This document shows, piece by piece, positions 63,738-64,000 of a stretch of DNA of 64,000 bases; within the stretch, counting starts at the first letter, position 1, and each line of letters starts with the position of its first letter. The translations under genes were made by a program, and so were the position numbers. The stretch is from Mesorhizobium loti (GTDB taxonomy: Bacteria > Pseudomonadota > Alphaproteobacteria > Rhizobiales > Rhizobiaceae). The stretch spans positions 3,663,001-3,727,000 of the forward strand of contig CP050293.1 of NCBI GenBank assembly GCA_014189435.1, in the 5' to 3' direction. Below the pieces are notes generated by a model. It searched no databases. It worked only from the letters and a program-made list of their open reading frames with translations, and was not told where the DNA came from.

Positions 63738-64000
63738 TGCGACGGCTTGTCGTTGCTTTCCTGTGTCTCGCCGCCGCTCTGGCCGCCGGCGGATGCACCG
63801 CCATGCTCGACACACAAGCCTACACCCAGGAAGAAACGCCGAACGGCCAAGGCTGCATCGGCTCCGCGAGTGCCTATTCCTTGCCGAAAGGCGTGATCGA
63901 ACTCAAGGTGGTCGAGCGGGAGGGCGAGCAGCAAAGCTTCGACATCGTCCCGGTCAAGGTCAAGTATGTCACCGACCCGGATTATGGGCCGTTCTGCCTC
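63737..64000 (+). CDS. Second lipoprotein of the cassette, paralogue-like, cut by the window end
   Basis: The first 88 residues are present. The signal MRRLVVAFLCLAAALAAGGC has lipobox AGGC. The mature start shares a pattern with the preceding lipoprotein: a cysteine, then SAYSLPKGVIELKVV against GSYVLPKTKLVFTVM, and Y-G-P-F-C-L against Y-T-F-C-L. The start codon overlaps the preceding stop as TGATG. No family is recognised. Confidence 0.75.
   Translation, partial: MRRLVVAFLCLAAALAAGGCTAMLDTQAYTQEETPNGQGCIGSASAYSLPKGVIELKVVEREGEQQSFDIVPVKVKYVTDPDYGPFCL

Noticed and set aside
1..64000. CRISPR arrays, tRNA or rRNA genes, riboswitches
   Set aside because: No regularly spaced repeats, cloverleaf-like segments, rRNA sequence or known riboswitch core was recognised on reading both strands; a covariance-model scan was not possible.

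Overview
This window looks like a chromosomal segment of a Mesorhizobium-like alphaproteobacterium (Rhizobiales, Phyllobacteriaceae). The evidence is the GC-rich codon use, the small palindromic intergenic repeats of a rhizobial type, the ccmIEFH - degP - response regulator/kinase - glnE gene block, and a FeuPQ-like two-component pair. No rRNA, tRNA, CRISPR array, prophage block or replication origin was recognised. The only intact mobile element is one IS3-family insertion sequence.

Region 1 to 16.5 kb. A TetR regulator leads a leucine/isovalerate degradation set: isovaleryl-CoA dehydrogenase and both methylcrotonyl-CoA carboxylase subunits. A HicAB toxin-antitoxin module is wedged between liuA and mccB on the opposite strand. 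A branched-chain amino acid binding protein follows, convergent with mccA across a shared terminator. Then come small exported proteins, AMP nucleosidase, an endonuclease/exonuclease/phosphatase-fold membrane protein, the IS element (landed inside a palindromic repeat, with a readable 3-bp target duplication), a secreted DUF922 protein and ETF-ubiquinone oxidoreductase. The last is the electron outlet for acyl-CoA dehydrogenases such as LiuA.

Region 16.5 to 44.4 kb is mostly housekeeping and signalling: a family-4-like uracil-DNA glycosylase, an XRE regulator, an EamA exporter overlapping a CoxL-like (form II) molybdenum hydroxylase, aminopeptidase N with an orphan antitoxin, a PAS sensor kinase, a kinase/regulator pair upstream of glnE and an EF-hand protein, DegP, a ParDE module, the cytochrome c maturation operon ccmIEFH, a surface lipoprotein, and feuN-feuP-feuQ with a PhoP-box-like direct repeat in front of feuN.

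Region 44.5 to 64 kb is accessory catabolism and transport. One group has an amidase, a GntR regulator, a CUT2-type sugar ABC transporter, an AldA-like aldehyde dehydrogenase and an SDR that lacks its catalytic lysine. A second group has a PotABCD-like ABC transporter, a LysR regulator, an M20 amidohydrolase and a guanidino-modifying (arginine deiminase/DDAH superfamily) enzyme; a decayed aldehyde dehydrogenase tail lies at its end. The window closes with a tightly packed cassette of one exported protein and two lipoproteins that resemble each other. I recognise no family for these three, and they are the best candidate here for an undescribed system.

Three genes (glnE, a surface-antigen-like lipoprotein and the amidase) are each split by a single-base length change in a short G/C homopolymer. 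The shared signature suggests uncorrected sequencing errors, although real inactivation cannot be excluded from sequence alone. All functional assignments rest on reading motifs by eye; no database search was run.
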